DNA of 7,414 nt from an uncultured Anaerolineae bacterium (GCA_937129505.1 CAKZNJ010000033.1:1-7414), one strand, 5' to 3'; shown: positions 1 to 5,099, numbered from the stretch's first letter. Notes: generated by a model from the letters alone, not told the origin. Translations and numbers: made by a program.

Positions 1-73
1 CTCCCTTTTTGAGCCATTTTTGCCCTTTTTTCAAGGGGGGGTGCGCAAAACCGTTTCTACATTTTCCATTATA

Positions 74-106
74 CCCCTTTTTTCTATTTTGACAAGGGGC
101 TTTTTT
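74..106 (+). terminator. Possible intrinsic terminator of a gene left of the window
   Basis: CCCCTT (74-79) is complementary to AAGGGG (94-99) with a 14-base T-rich loop. One C follows and then six T (101-106), which is the geometry of a Rho-independent terminator on the + strand. The stem has only four GC and two AT pairs and the loop is large, so strength is uncertain. No gene ending just upstream is visible inside the window, so its owner would lie left of position 1. Confidence 0.35.
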
Positions 107-292
107 GCCCAATTTTCGCCTTTTCTCACCGTTCCCCCATGCGGAGCCGGCGGCATCCCCGTTTCATCCCCGCTGCACCATCGGCGCGCAGAGCTTCAAG
201 CCTTCCCCGGCCGTCTTGGCGTCGGTGCTCGCAATGGGGCGAATGCCTTGCCCAACCCCCAGGGCGACCCATCTTCCCCTGACCTCGGGTAG

Positions 293-298
293 TATAAT
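293..298 (+). promoter_or_regulatory. Candidate -10 box for the M20 peptidase gene
   Basis: A perfect TATAAT lies at 293-298. No good -35 hexamer is seen 16-18 bases upstream (the 270-275 region reads CATCTT) and there is no TG extension. If used, transcription would start near 305 and give a leader of about 140 bases. This start would fall about 9 bases before the long paired stem described at 314-425, which supports the pairing of promoter and leader. Confidence 0.4.
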
Positions 299-313
299 TC
301 AGGCAAACCTAAC

Positions 314-425
314 GGCTCAAAGGGGGGAGGGCAGTTTTGCGCTCGCAGCTTTTGCCGCCGCCGGGCAGAGACAACACTCAGGGCAGTCCTATGACCGCCC
401 ACCGGGCTTCACCCCCTCTTGAGCC
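314..425 (+). ncRNA. Structured 5' leader, candidate cis-regulatory RNA
   Basis: The ends of this segment pair over a long distance. GGCTCAA (314-320) is exactly complementary to TTGAGCC (419-425). After one A-C mismatch and one G-U pair, GGGGG (323-327) pairs with CCCCC (412-416), giving 13 pairs over 14 positions. Inside lie further hairpins: GGGC (381-384) with GCCC (397-400), continued past an A-C mismatch by GTC (386-388) with GAC (393-395) around a CTAT loop; and GGCA (330-333) with TGCC (353-356) enclosing TGC/GCA. The closing stem ends 7 bases before the Shine-Dalgarno of the peptidase gene. The result is a multi-branched fold placed like a riboswitch or translational leader. I do not recognise the conserved core of any riboswitch class known to me. 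Structure is seen in the sequence; function is inference. Confidence 0.45.
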
Positions 426-445
426 TGCTCTTAAAGGAGTAAAAT

Positions 446-1849
446 ATGTCTCAGAACCTTTCGCAAGCTTTGGATTACGCTCGAAACAATCACCAGCGCT
501 TCTTGGAAGAGCTCAAAGAGCTGATTCGCATCCCCTCTGTCTCCACCGATCCGCAATCCGCGGCGGAGATGGAAAAAGCTGCCGCCTGGGTGGCCGATCA
601 GCTTCGTGCGCTGGGGGTGAGCGAAGTAGCCATCTGCCCCACGGCGCGCCATCCAGTGGTGTGCGGCGAATACCGCTGTGGTCTGCCTGCTGCGCCGACC
701 CTGTTGGTGTACGGTCATTACGATGTCCAACCGGCCGAACCGCTGGAACTGTGGCAGAGTCCGCCCTTCGAGCCCACCGTGCGGGGGGAATACCTGTTTG
801 GGCGCGGCGCTTCCGATATGAAGGGTCAGTTGCTGGCGGGATTGAAAGCCATCGAAGCCATCTTGCGCAACAATCACCTGCGGGTCAACCTGCGCTTTTT
901 GATTGAGGGGGAAGAGGAGATCGGTTCGCCGAGCCTGAAACAGTTTATCGAGGAATATCAGCACCGCCTGCGAGCCGATGTCGCCTTAAACCTGGATTCG
1001 GGGATTGTCGCCCCCGATTTGCCCACCATCACTGTCTCGTTGCGCGGCTTGGCGTACTTTGAACTGCGCCTCTACGGCGCTGCCGGCGACCTGCATTCGG
1101 GTACTTTCGGCGGCGTGGTGCATAACCCGGCGCAGGTGCTGTGTGAGCTGATCGCAGGGATGCACGACCGGCAAGGACGGGTCACCCTGCCGGGCTTTTA
1201 CGACCGCGTGCGACCTCTCAGCCAAGCAGAACGGGAGGACCTCGCCCGCATCCCGCAGGATGAAGCTTATTTTCTGAAAACCACCGCGGCGCCAGCGCTG
1301 TTTGGGGAAGAAGGCTACACCCCCGCCGAACGGGCAGGCGCCCGCCCGACGCTGGAAGTAAACGGACTCTATTCTGGCTACATCGGAGAGGGCTCCAAGA
1401 CGGTCTTGCCCGCCTATGCTATGGCAAAGATCTCCTGTCGCCTCGTTCCCGATCAAGACCCCAACGAGGTGCATGAGCAGTTGTTGGCTTACCTGCGAGA
1501 GCATGCGCCGCGCACGGTGCGTTGGGAGGTGGTGCAATGGGCTGGCTCGCCGCCGGCGGCGATCGATCCCCACCGCCCGGAGGTGGCCGCTCTGCAGCGT
1601 GCCATGGAACAGGTCTGGGGGGTCAAGCCGGCTTTCAAGCGCGAGGGGGGCAGCATCCCTGTGGTGGCGCAGCTCAAAGAGATCTTGGGGATGCCCACCA
1701 TTTTGAGCGGCTTTGGCTTGCCGGATGACAACTTGCACGCCCCTAACGAGCGGTTACATCTCCCGACGTGGAAACGGGGCATTGAGACGCTGATTCGTTT
1801 CTTTGATAACCTTGGGGTGACGGTGGGAGAGGGCGCTCCTGCGGAATGA
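446..1849 (+). CDS. M20 family metallopeptidase (dipeptidase, carnosinase/CNDP-like)
   Basis: This 467-residue protein is a cytosolic two-metal hydrolase expected to cleave dipeptides or similar amide substrates. The full catalytic set is visible. H91 and D93 sit in YGHYDVQP, and the bridging D124 is in GRGASDMKG. The general base E157 and metal ligand E158 are in EGEEEIGS. D184 is in NLDSG and H431 in NLHAPNERL. H217 in DLHSG is the conserved histidine of the dimerisation (lid) domain, which spans roughly residues 200-360 inside the split catalytic domain. Length matches the family. The start is well supported: AAAGGAG (433-439) lies 6 bases before the ATG, and the N-terminus has no signal peptide. 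It stands alone, preceded by a structured leader and converging on the sulfur operon. Substrate cannot be fixed from sequence; a deacylase or succinyl-diaminopimelate desuccinylase-like role is less likely given the carnosinase-type motifs. Confidence 0.93.
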   Translation: MSQNLSQALDYARNNHQRFLEELKELIRIPSVSTDPQSAAEMEKAAAWVADQLRALGVSEVAICPTARHPVVCGEYRCGLPAAPTLLVYGHYDVQPAEPLELWQSPPFEPTVRGEYLFGRGASDMKGQLLAGLKAIEAILRNNHLRVNLRFLIEGEEEIGSPSLKQFIEEYQHRLRADVALNLDSGIVAPDLPTITVSLRGLAYFELRLYGAAGDLHSGTFGGVVHNPAQVLCELIAGMHDRQGRVTLPGFYDRVRPLSQAEREDLARIPQDEAYFLKTTAAPALFGEEGYTPAERAGARPTLEVNGLYSGYIGEGSKTVLPAYAMAKISCRLVPDQDPNEVHEQLLAYLREHAPRTVRWEVVQWAGSPPAAIDPHRPEVAALQRAMEQVWGVKPAFKREGGSIPVVAQLKEILGMPTILSGFGLPDDNLHAPNERLHLPTWKRGIETLIRFFDNLGVTVGEGAPAE

Positions 1850-1862
1850 CAGGGAAAAGGGG

Positions 1863-1895
1863 CGCCTTGTCCTATCGGGGTGAGATAACAAGGCG
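1863..1895 (-). terminator. Hairpin terminator between convergent transcripts
   Basis: CGCCTTGT (1863-1870) and ACAAGGCG (1888-1895) are perfect 8-base complements. Past a two-base bulge, TATC (1873-1876) pairs with GATA (1884-1887) around a 7-base loop, making 12 pairs in total. Read on the minus strand the stem is followed by CCCCTTTT, a weak U-tract, so it best fits the end of the sulfur operon. On the + strand it starts 13 bases after the peptidase stop codon but no T-run follows, so it could still act there as a 3' stabilising stem. Confidence 0.55.
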
Positions 1896-1926
1896 GGCTG
1901 AACAGCACAACACTGGGAGGCGTTTC

Positions 1927-1945
1927 GCTCCCCTTTCGGGAGAGC
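1927..1945 (-). other. Small hairpin in the convergent intergenic gap
   Basis: In minus-strand RNA, GCTCTCC (1945-1939) can pair with GGGGAGC (1933-1927), with one G-U pair and a CGAAA loop. On the + strand the wobble becomes an A-C mismatch, so the element is better formed by transcripts reading out of the sulfur operon. No T-run follows. Confidence 0.3.
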
Positions 1946-1956
1946 TTCTACGGTGT

Positions 1957-2006
1957 GGGACAAGGACGAGGGCAGTCGCTGCTCAACCCTGCCGCCATCC
2001 TTGCCC
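1957..2006. other. Long two-tier hairpin downstream of the DsrE2-like gene
   Basis: GGG-A-CAAGGA (1957-1966) pairs with TCCTTG-CCC (1998-2006), leaving one bulged A. A symmetric 4x4 internal loop follows, then GGCAG (1971-1975) pairs with CTGCC (1989-1993) around a 13-base loop. That makes 14 Watson-Crick pairs in 50 bases, beginning 17 bases after the stop codon of the last operon gene. No T-run follows on either strand, so it is not a textbook terminator. A 3'-end protecting structure or a Rho-dependent stop region are possible. Confidence 0.4.
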
Positions 2007-2022
2007 AATCGAACTGCGACCT

Positions 2023-2499
2023 TTAGATAAAAATCGTCTGGGCGCCGTTGCTGATCTCCAAAAATTCCATCGCACCCAATACCTCGGCGCCGTCCACCAA
2101 ATCTTCCTTGGTCAGTTTCATCATGTCCATCGACATCTTACAACCGTAGAGATGGGCGCCGGCATCGATCAACATCTCGACAAATTCGGGCACGGGCGGG
2201 AAGTCCAGCTTGGCAATCTCACGGCGCATCATCCACGAGGCAGCCGCAGACATGCCGGGGATCGACCCCAACCAAGTGGGGATGTGAAACCACGGGTGCA
2301 TGCTGGGATTGCCCACGGTTGCCACATTGAGTTTGCCCATCTTCTTTTTGGTGATGATATCCAAGCCCCAAAAGGTGAAAAATACGTGGGCATCAATGCC
2401 GCTCATGCGCGCCGCATTTGCCAAGATGAGCGGCGGATATGCCATATCTAACGAGCCTTTGGAAGCGATAATGCACAATTTGCGTTCTTCTGCTGCCAT
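2023..2499 (-). CDS. DsrE2-like sulfur carrier (DsrE/DsrF/DrsH-like family)
   Basis: This 158-residue protein has the pattern of the DsrE2 branch, often annotated loosely as peroxiredoxin family. These proteins bind sulfane sulfur on a cysteine and pass it to partner proteins. The N-terminal strand and helix read IIASKGSLDMAYPPLI. The C-terminal part has the family's GAHLYGCKMSMDMM, with C120 as the probable persulfide-carrying cysteine, followed by a D-G-A-E-V helix. A second cysteine, C9, lies in the first strand. The middle (about 68-92) is hydrophobic, with W70, W76 and W89, and may touch the membrane, as proposed for some DsrE2 proteins. I chose the ATG at 2499 because AAAAAGGAG lies 6 bases upstream; an in-frame TTG at 2526 would overlap the preceding stop codon and has no such site. 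It is the last gene of the operon, 17 bases after the DsrC-like gene. Confidence 0.9.
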   Translation of the reverse strand: MAAEERKLCIIASKGSLDMAYPPLILANAARMSGIDAHVFFTFWGLDIITKKKMGKLNVATVGNPSMHPWFHIPTWLGSIPGMSAAASWMMRREIAKLDFPPVPEFVEMLIDAGAHLYGCKMSMDMMKLTKEDLVDGAEVLGAMEFLEISNGAQTIFI

Positions 2500-2516
2500 C
2501 TCTAGCTCCTTTTTGG

Positions 2517-2831
2517 CTAAATGCAACCGGTAGGTTTGCCCAAGCCGGCGATCTTAGCGGCAATTTTGGCGGGCCCGCCGGGGAAGAGTTGATAAATCTC
2601 CTTTGTGTCCACATCGGTGGCTTTGGTAATGCGCCGCAGGGTCGGTGGCTGGCCGGTTGCCTCGAACTCTTTGCGCGCAAAGTTGATCACCACCCAATGG
2701 CGGTCGGTCAGGGTGATATTCAGGCTTGCGGCAATCGCTTCGGCGATTTGGGGCGTCCAAGCGTGAGGGTCAACCATGAAGCCCTCAGCATCAAATTCGA
2801 CATTGGTAAGTACAGAAGTAGATTGTTCCAT
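2517..2831 (-). CDS. TusE/DsrC family sulfur relay protein, single-cysteine type
   Basis: A 104-residue protein of the DsrC/TusE family, small cytoplasmic carriers that hold sulfur on a C-terminal swinging arm. Family marks are the N-terminal FDAEGFMVDPHAWTPQIA, the central LTDRHWVVINFAR, the TKEIYQLFPGGPAK helix-turn and the C-terminal arm GLGKPTGCI. The penultimate C103 is the conserved sulfur-binding cysteine. The second cysteine of true dissimilatory DsrC, 11 positions earlier, is replaced by A92, as in TusE-like proteins. The usual LPKP of the arm reads LGKP here. Thus it probably cannot form the intramolecular disulfide/trisulfide cycle of DsrC with sulfite reductase, and more likely relays persulfide sulfur. 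The start is supported by TAAGGAG, whose first three bases are the stop codon of the upstream gene. Neighbours are a DUF1641 protein upstream and a DsrE2-like protein downstream. Confidence 0.9.
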   Translation of the reverse strand: MEQSTSVLTNVEFDAEGFMVDPHAWTPQIAEAIAASLNITLTDRHWVVINFARKEFEATGQPPTLRRITKATDVDTKEIYQLFPGGPAKIAAKIAGLGKPTGCI

Positions 2832-2842
2832 ATTTACACTCC

Positions 2843-3595
2843 TTATTGAGATGAAGTTTGAGGTGAATCGGATAAAGCTTTGATCAGATTGATTAATTTG
2901 GCAAAGCCTCGCTTGACTCTCGGATCGGATAAGTCTTTGAGCAGGGCTAAATACGACGTTTTGCCATCGCCAGCGGTGTCGTTGCGGATGGCTGCAATGG
3001 CTTGATTGGTCAGCGCCATCATCTCCGGCTGGGTGAGGTTCTTGACGGTGGTGAGGATGGTGACGATGTTCTCACCGAGCGCCTTGACATCTTCCTCGGT
3101 GAATTCGGTGACGATGCGATGAAGGATGTTCAAGCTCTGTTTGGCGAACTTGAAATAGCCCGCCCGCTCCAGCTCATCCAGCAGGTTGACCGTTTGATTG
3201 AAGCCGGGCTTGACCAGCCTTTGCAGCTCATCGAGCAGCTCGGCGGCCGCCTCCAAGCGGTCTAGCAGGCTCAATAACAAGGGGATATCGCGCAACAGGC
3301 GTTTGAGCAGGTAAAGCAAGTCATTCAGCTCAAACTCATTGCCGATTTCGGCAAGCTCAGCGATGGATAATTTAATGAATTGGTTGCCGATCGGAATCAG
3401 ATCGCGTTTCAATTCATCCCATTCTTCTTGGCGCCGCCGCTGTTCTTCAAGGTAGGGGACAAGTTTATCCACGCCTTGCAGGATATCGGTGAGCAGGCGG
3501 TTCTGCTCGGTGAGAGCTTCCAGCTCTCGCCTTTGGGCGTGAATTTCCGCCTGTAAGAGGTCAATCTTTTCGAGGATTTGGGTATCAGCCAACAT
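2843..3595 (-). CDS. DUF1641-containing helical protein
   Basis: A 250-residue, wholly helical, cysteine-free protein of unknown biochemical role. Residues about 5-65 are rich in E, Q, R and heptad-spaced leucines, typical of a coiled coil. Residues 88-165 form leucine-rich amphipathic helices. The C-terminus, about 213-245 (YLALLKDLSDPRVKRG and the following helix), matches the DUF1641 signature. DUF1641 genes are often found beside sulfide:quinone oxidoreductase-type or formate dehydrogenase-type genes, so a scaffold or electron/sulfur partner role is inferred. No transmembrane segment or signal peptide is obvious. I prefer the ATG at 3595: AGGAGG lies 7 bases upstream. The in-frame GTG at 3616 would begin inside the flavoprotein gene and lacks a site. 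The stop codon of the flavoprotein gene (TAG) is the first part of this Shine-Dalgarno (TAGGAGG), suggesting translational coupling. Confidence 0.87.
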   Translation of the reverse strand: MLADTQILEKIDLLQAEIHAQRRELEALTEQNRLLTDILQGVDKLVPYLEEQRRRQEEWDELKRDLIPIGNQFIKLSIAELAEIGNEFELNDLLYLLKRLLRDIPLLLSLLDRLEAAAELLDELQRLVKPGFNQTVNLLDELERAGYFKFAKQSLNILHRIVTEFTEEDVKALGENIVTILTTVKNLTQPEMMALTNQAIAAIRNDTAGDGKTSYLALLKDLSDPRVKRGFAKLINLIKALSDSPQTSSQ

Positions 3596-3606
3596 TAGCG
3601 TCCCTC

Positions 3607-4839
3607 CTACGACCACTTACCAGCCATGGTCATCTGCGATTCAAACGGCATCTCTTCGCCCTTGAGCAGCACATTCCAATAAATCCAGCGGAAGAGCATC
3701 TTTCCCCAGTGATTGACGGCGGATTCGCGCAGGAGAGAGAACGGTCCGATGCCGGGCAGCGGGAACATGCCGGGGAGGGGTTCGACATCGTAATTGAAGT
3801 CAATGAGAATGCCCTTTTCGAAACCCGATTCAATGAAACAGTTGGCATGACCATCGAATTTTTGCAGCGGCTCTAAGCCCTCCATGTGGCGCAAAATGTT
3901 TTCGACGAGGATATCGAGCATGAAGTGAGCCACGGAGCCGGCCTTGCTAGTCGGGACATTGGAGGCATCGCCGATAACCCAGACATTCTCCCATTGGGTG
4001 GATTGGAGCGTGTGTTTATGCACCGGCACAAAATTCAAATCGTCTCCCATGCCGGAACGGGCGATGACTTCAGAGCCCATGTTGGTGGGGACGGTGACCA
4101 ACAGGTCGTAGGGGATTTCCTTTTCGTCGTAGGAGCGGATCACCTGCTTGCTGTTATCCACCTCCATCAGGTTGAAATCTGCTACAAGGGAGATGCCCTT
4201 TTGCTCCAGCATGTCGCCGAGGATCGAAGAGGCGCGCGGCTTGGTAAAAGCGCCGGGGAGAGGGGTGGCGTAGATGATCTCGACTTTATCGCGGATGCCC
4301 TTTTCGTGGAAGTACCAATCGGCTAGGAAAAGAAACTCCAAGGGTGCAACGGGGCATTTGATCGGCATCTCGGTGAAATTGACGACCATGCGCCCGCCCT
4401 TCCAAAAGCGCAAAAAGCGGCTGAGCGCCACCGCGCCATCCACCGTGTAGAAATCGAAGATATTTTTTCGCCAGCCGCCGTCAAGCATGCCGGGCGTCTC
4501 TTCGGGGTGAATCTCGGAGCCGGTGGCGATGACGAGGTAGTCATAATTGATGGGGGTATTCGAATCAGCGAGGATGATTCGGTTGTGATCGGGTTCAATC
4601 CGCTCTACTTCGGAGAAAATCACTTTGACCGACTTGGGGAGGTAGTTCCGCTTGGGTTTAACCACATCAGCGCGGGAGTAGATTCCGAAGGGGATAAACA
4701 GAAAACCGGGTTGGTAATAATGGTTTTCGTCCTTATCGAGGACGATAATCTGCCACTCGTGTGGGTCAAGGAGATTTGCCATCTTGTTGGCGACCATCGT
4801 GCCGCCTGTGCCGCTACCAAGGATGAGGAAGGTCTTCAT
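3607..4839 (-). CDS. Sulfide:quinone oxidoreductase-family FAD flavoprotein
   Basis: A 410-residue FAD-dependent oxidoreductase of the SQR family, which oxidises sulfide to sulfane sulfur and reduces quinone at the membrane. The N-terminal Rossmann motif GSGTGG (8-13) binds FAD. ATGSEIHPEETPG (105-117) is the second nucleotide-fold signature. VIGDASNVPTSKAG (288-301) is the C-terminal FAD-contacting motif in its SQR form. Exactly two cysteines are present: C162 in IKCPVAP and C334 in HANCFIE, matching the two core redox cysteines of the family. The third cysteine of classical SQRs, near residue 128, is absent. A C-terminal stretch (about 366-393) with aromatic and hydrophobic residues, including WGKMLFRWIYWNVLL, looks like an amphipathic membrane-anchoring helix. 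No signal peptide, so it would act on the cytoplasmic face. The start has AAGGAG 8 bases upstream. A related flavoprotein using another sulfur donor remains possible. Confidence 0.85.
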   Translation of the reverse strand: MKTFLILGSGTGGTMVANKMANLLDPHEWQIIVLDKDENHYYQPGFLFIPFGIYSRADVVKPKRNYLPKSVKVIFSEVERIEPDHNRIILADSNTPINYDYLVIATGSEIHPEETPGMLDGGWRKNIFDFYTVDGAVALSRFLRFWKGGRMVVNFTEMPIKCPVAPLEFLFLADWYFHEKGIRDKVEIIYATPLPGAFTKPRASSILGDMLEQKGISLVADFNLMEVDNSKQVIRSYDEKEIPYDLLVTVPTNMGSEVIARSGMGDDLNFVPVHKHTLQSTQWENVWVIGDASNVPTSKAGSVAHFMLDILVENILRHMEGLEPLQKFDGHANCFIESGFEKGILIDFNYDVEPLPGMFPLPGIGPFSLLRESAVNHWGKMLFRWIYWNVLLKGEEMPFESQMTMAGKWS

Positions 4840-4847
4840 CGTTAAGT

Positions 4848-4866
4848 CTCCTTACAACAAGTTGTA
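4848..4866 (-). promoter_or_regulatory. Shine-Dalgarno of the flavoprotein gene with adjoining palindrome
   Basis: AAGGAG (minus strand, 4853-4848) lies 8 bases before the ATG. Directly next to it, sharing one base, is the inverted repeat TACAAC-AA-GTTGTA (4853-4866). In mRNA it can fold as a 5-bp stem with a CUUG tetraloop ending at the Shine-Dalgarno. As DNA it lies about 13-26 bases downstream of the predicted start site, where a repressor could block transcription. Which of the two applies cannot be told from sequence. Confidence 0.45.
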
Positions 4867-4885
4867 CATCAGCTAAGCGTGAATA

Positions 4886-4914
4886 ATTATAACATATTCG
4901 CATAAACGCATATA
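4886..4914 (-). promoter_or_regulatory. Promoter of the sulfur operon (extended -10)
   Basis: Read on the minus strand, TGTTATAAT (4894-4886) is a perfect extended -10 (TG-N-TATAAT). The -35 region 17 bases upstream (4909-4914, TATATG) is poor, as is common for extended -10 or activator-dependent promoters. A start near 4879 is predicted, giving a leader of about 40 bases to the ATG at 4839. Confidence 0.6.
4899..4912. repeat. Direct repeat CGCATA in the -35/spacer region
   Basis: CGCATA occurs at 4899-4904 and 4907-4912, a period of 8 bases. The pair lies just upstream of the extended -10 of the sulfur operon, covering the spacer and part of the weak -35. It could be a binding site for an activator using tandem half-sites, or chance in AT-rich DNA. 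Confidence 0.3.
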
Positions 4915-4956
4915 TCAATCTGCGCCTATATTAATAGATAGCACCCGTTGGCGATA

Positions 4957-4970
4957 GTGATTAAAATCAC
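4957..4970. promoter_or_regulatory. CRP/FNR-family operator candidate
   Basis: GTGATT-AA-AATCAC is a perfect inverted repeat with 6-base arms. It matches the core of the CRP-type site (GTGA-N6-TCAC) and the TGAT-N4-ATCA core of FNR-type sites. Its centre (4963.5) is about 84 bases upstream of the predicted start of the sulfur operon, a spacing typical of activator sites that contact the alpha subunit of RNA polymerase. A redox- or oxygen-responsive CRP/FNR-family regulator would suit a sulfide-oxidising operon. The regulator itself is not in the window. Confidence 0.45.
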
Positions 4971-4975
4971 ATACT

Positions 4976-4991
4976 TGACATTACAATGTCA
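4976..4991. promoter_or_regulatory. 16-bp palindromic operator candidate
   Basis: TGACATT-AC-AATGTCA has perfect 7-base arms and a two-base centre. A further half-copy, TGACA, follows at 4998-5002. Its centre (4983.5) is exactly 20 bp, about two helical turns, from that of the CRP/FNR-like palindrome, so both proteins could sit on the same DNA face. It is a good candidate site for the adjacent XRE-cupin regulator, which would bind as a dimer. Confidence 0.45.
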
Positions 4992-5055
4992 TGGATGTGA
5001 CAGCTCGCCGAACGCAAAGAGATAAATTGCAAGAGGCGGAGAAGGGAAAAACGGC

Positions 5056-5061
5056 TATAAT
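5056..5061 (+). promoter_or_regulatory. Candidate -10 box of the XRE-cupin regulator gene
   Basis: A perfect TATAAT at 5056-5061 would start transcription near 5068, 32 bases before the ATG. The expected -35 position (5033-5038, GAGGCG) is poor, and the nearest TTG-type hexamer (TTGCAA, 5027-5032) is 23 bases away, so the promoter may be weak or need an activator. The ribosome site ahead of the ATG is also weak (GCGGAAA, 5091-5097), consistent with low regulator levels. Confidence 0.5.
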
Positions 5062-5099
5062 ATAGACTACCCTTATTTGATTTTGCTCCAGCGGAAACC

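Larger units (their letters stand above)
1..445. other. Gene-free upstream region
   Basis: I see no convincing gene in this stretch. The open frames here have low-complexity, proline/arginine-rich translations typical of shadow frames and no recognisable domain. The first 120 bases are rich in T-runs and C/G-runs. The region does hold a possible terminator for an off-window gene, a lone -10 element and a foldable leader, each listed separately. Positions 107-290 contain nothing else I can name. Confidence 0.7.

Noticed and set aside
89..94. Perfect TTGACA as a -35 box
   Set aside because: No -10-like hexamer follows at 16-18 bases; the hexamer overlaps the loop and stem of the possible terminator.
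314..425. Known riboswitch, T-box, 6S or SRP RNA
   Set aside because: I looked on both strands for familiar cores (for example TPP CUGAGA, T-box GGUGG, cobalamin and SAM elements, SRP apical loop) and recognised none; only a covariance scan can settle it.
337..906. Open frame of 189 codons on the + strand overlapping the leader and the start of the M20 gene
   Set aside because: It runs out of frame through the well-supported peptidase, has an arginine/serine-rich unfolded-looking translation and no ribosome site.
986..1738. Open frame of 250 codons on the minus strand inside the M20 gene
   Set aside because: Antisense shadow of a GC-rich coding region; histidine- and arginine-rich translation with no domain.
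2023..2499. Peroxiredoxin
   Set aside because: No PxxxTxxC peroxidatic motif; the GAHLYGCKMSMDMM pattern is that of DsrE2-like proteins.
2500..2526. Longer TTG start for the DsrE2-like gene
   Set aside because: It would overlap the DsrC-like stop and has no ribosome site, whereas the ATG at 2499 follows AAAAAGGAG at ideal spacing.
3596..3616. Longer GTG start for the DUF1641 gene
   Set aside because: It begins inside the flavoprotein gene and the extra codons span the Shine-Dalgarno itself.
3607..4839. Type II NADH dehydrogenase
   Set aside because: The NVPTSKAG segment, the two SQR-position cysteines and the sulfur-gene neighbours favour the SQR family; no NADH-specific motif seen in the second nucleotide-binding region.
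4975..4980. Perfect TTGACA as a -35 box of the regulator gene
   Set aside because: The position 17 bases on reads TGACAG, not a -10. The hexamer is better explained as part of the 16-bp palindrome.
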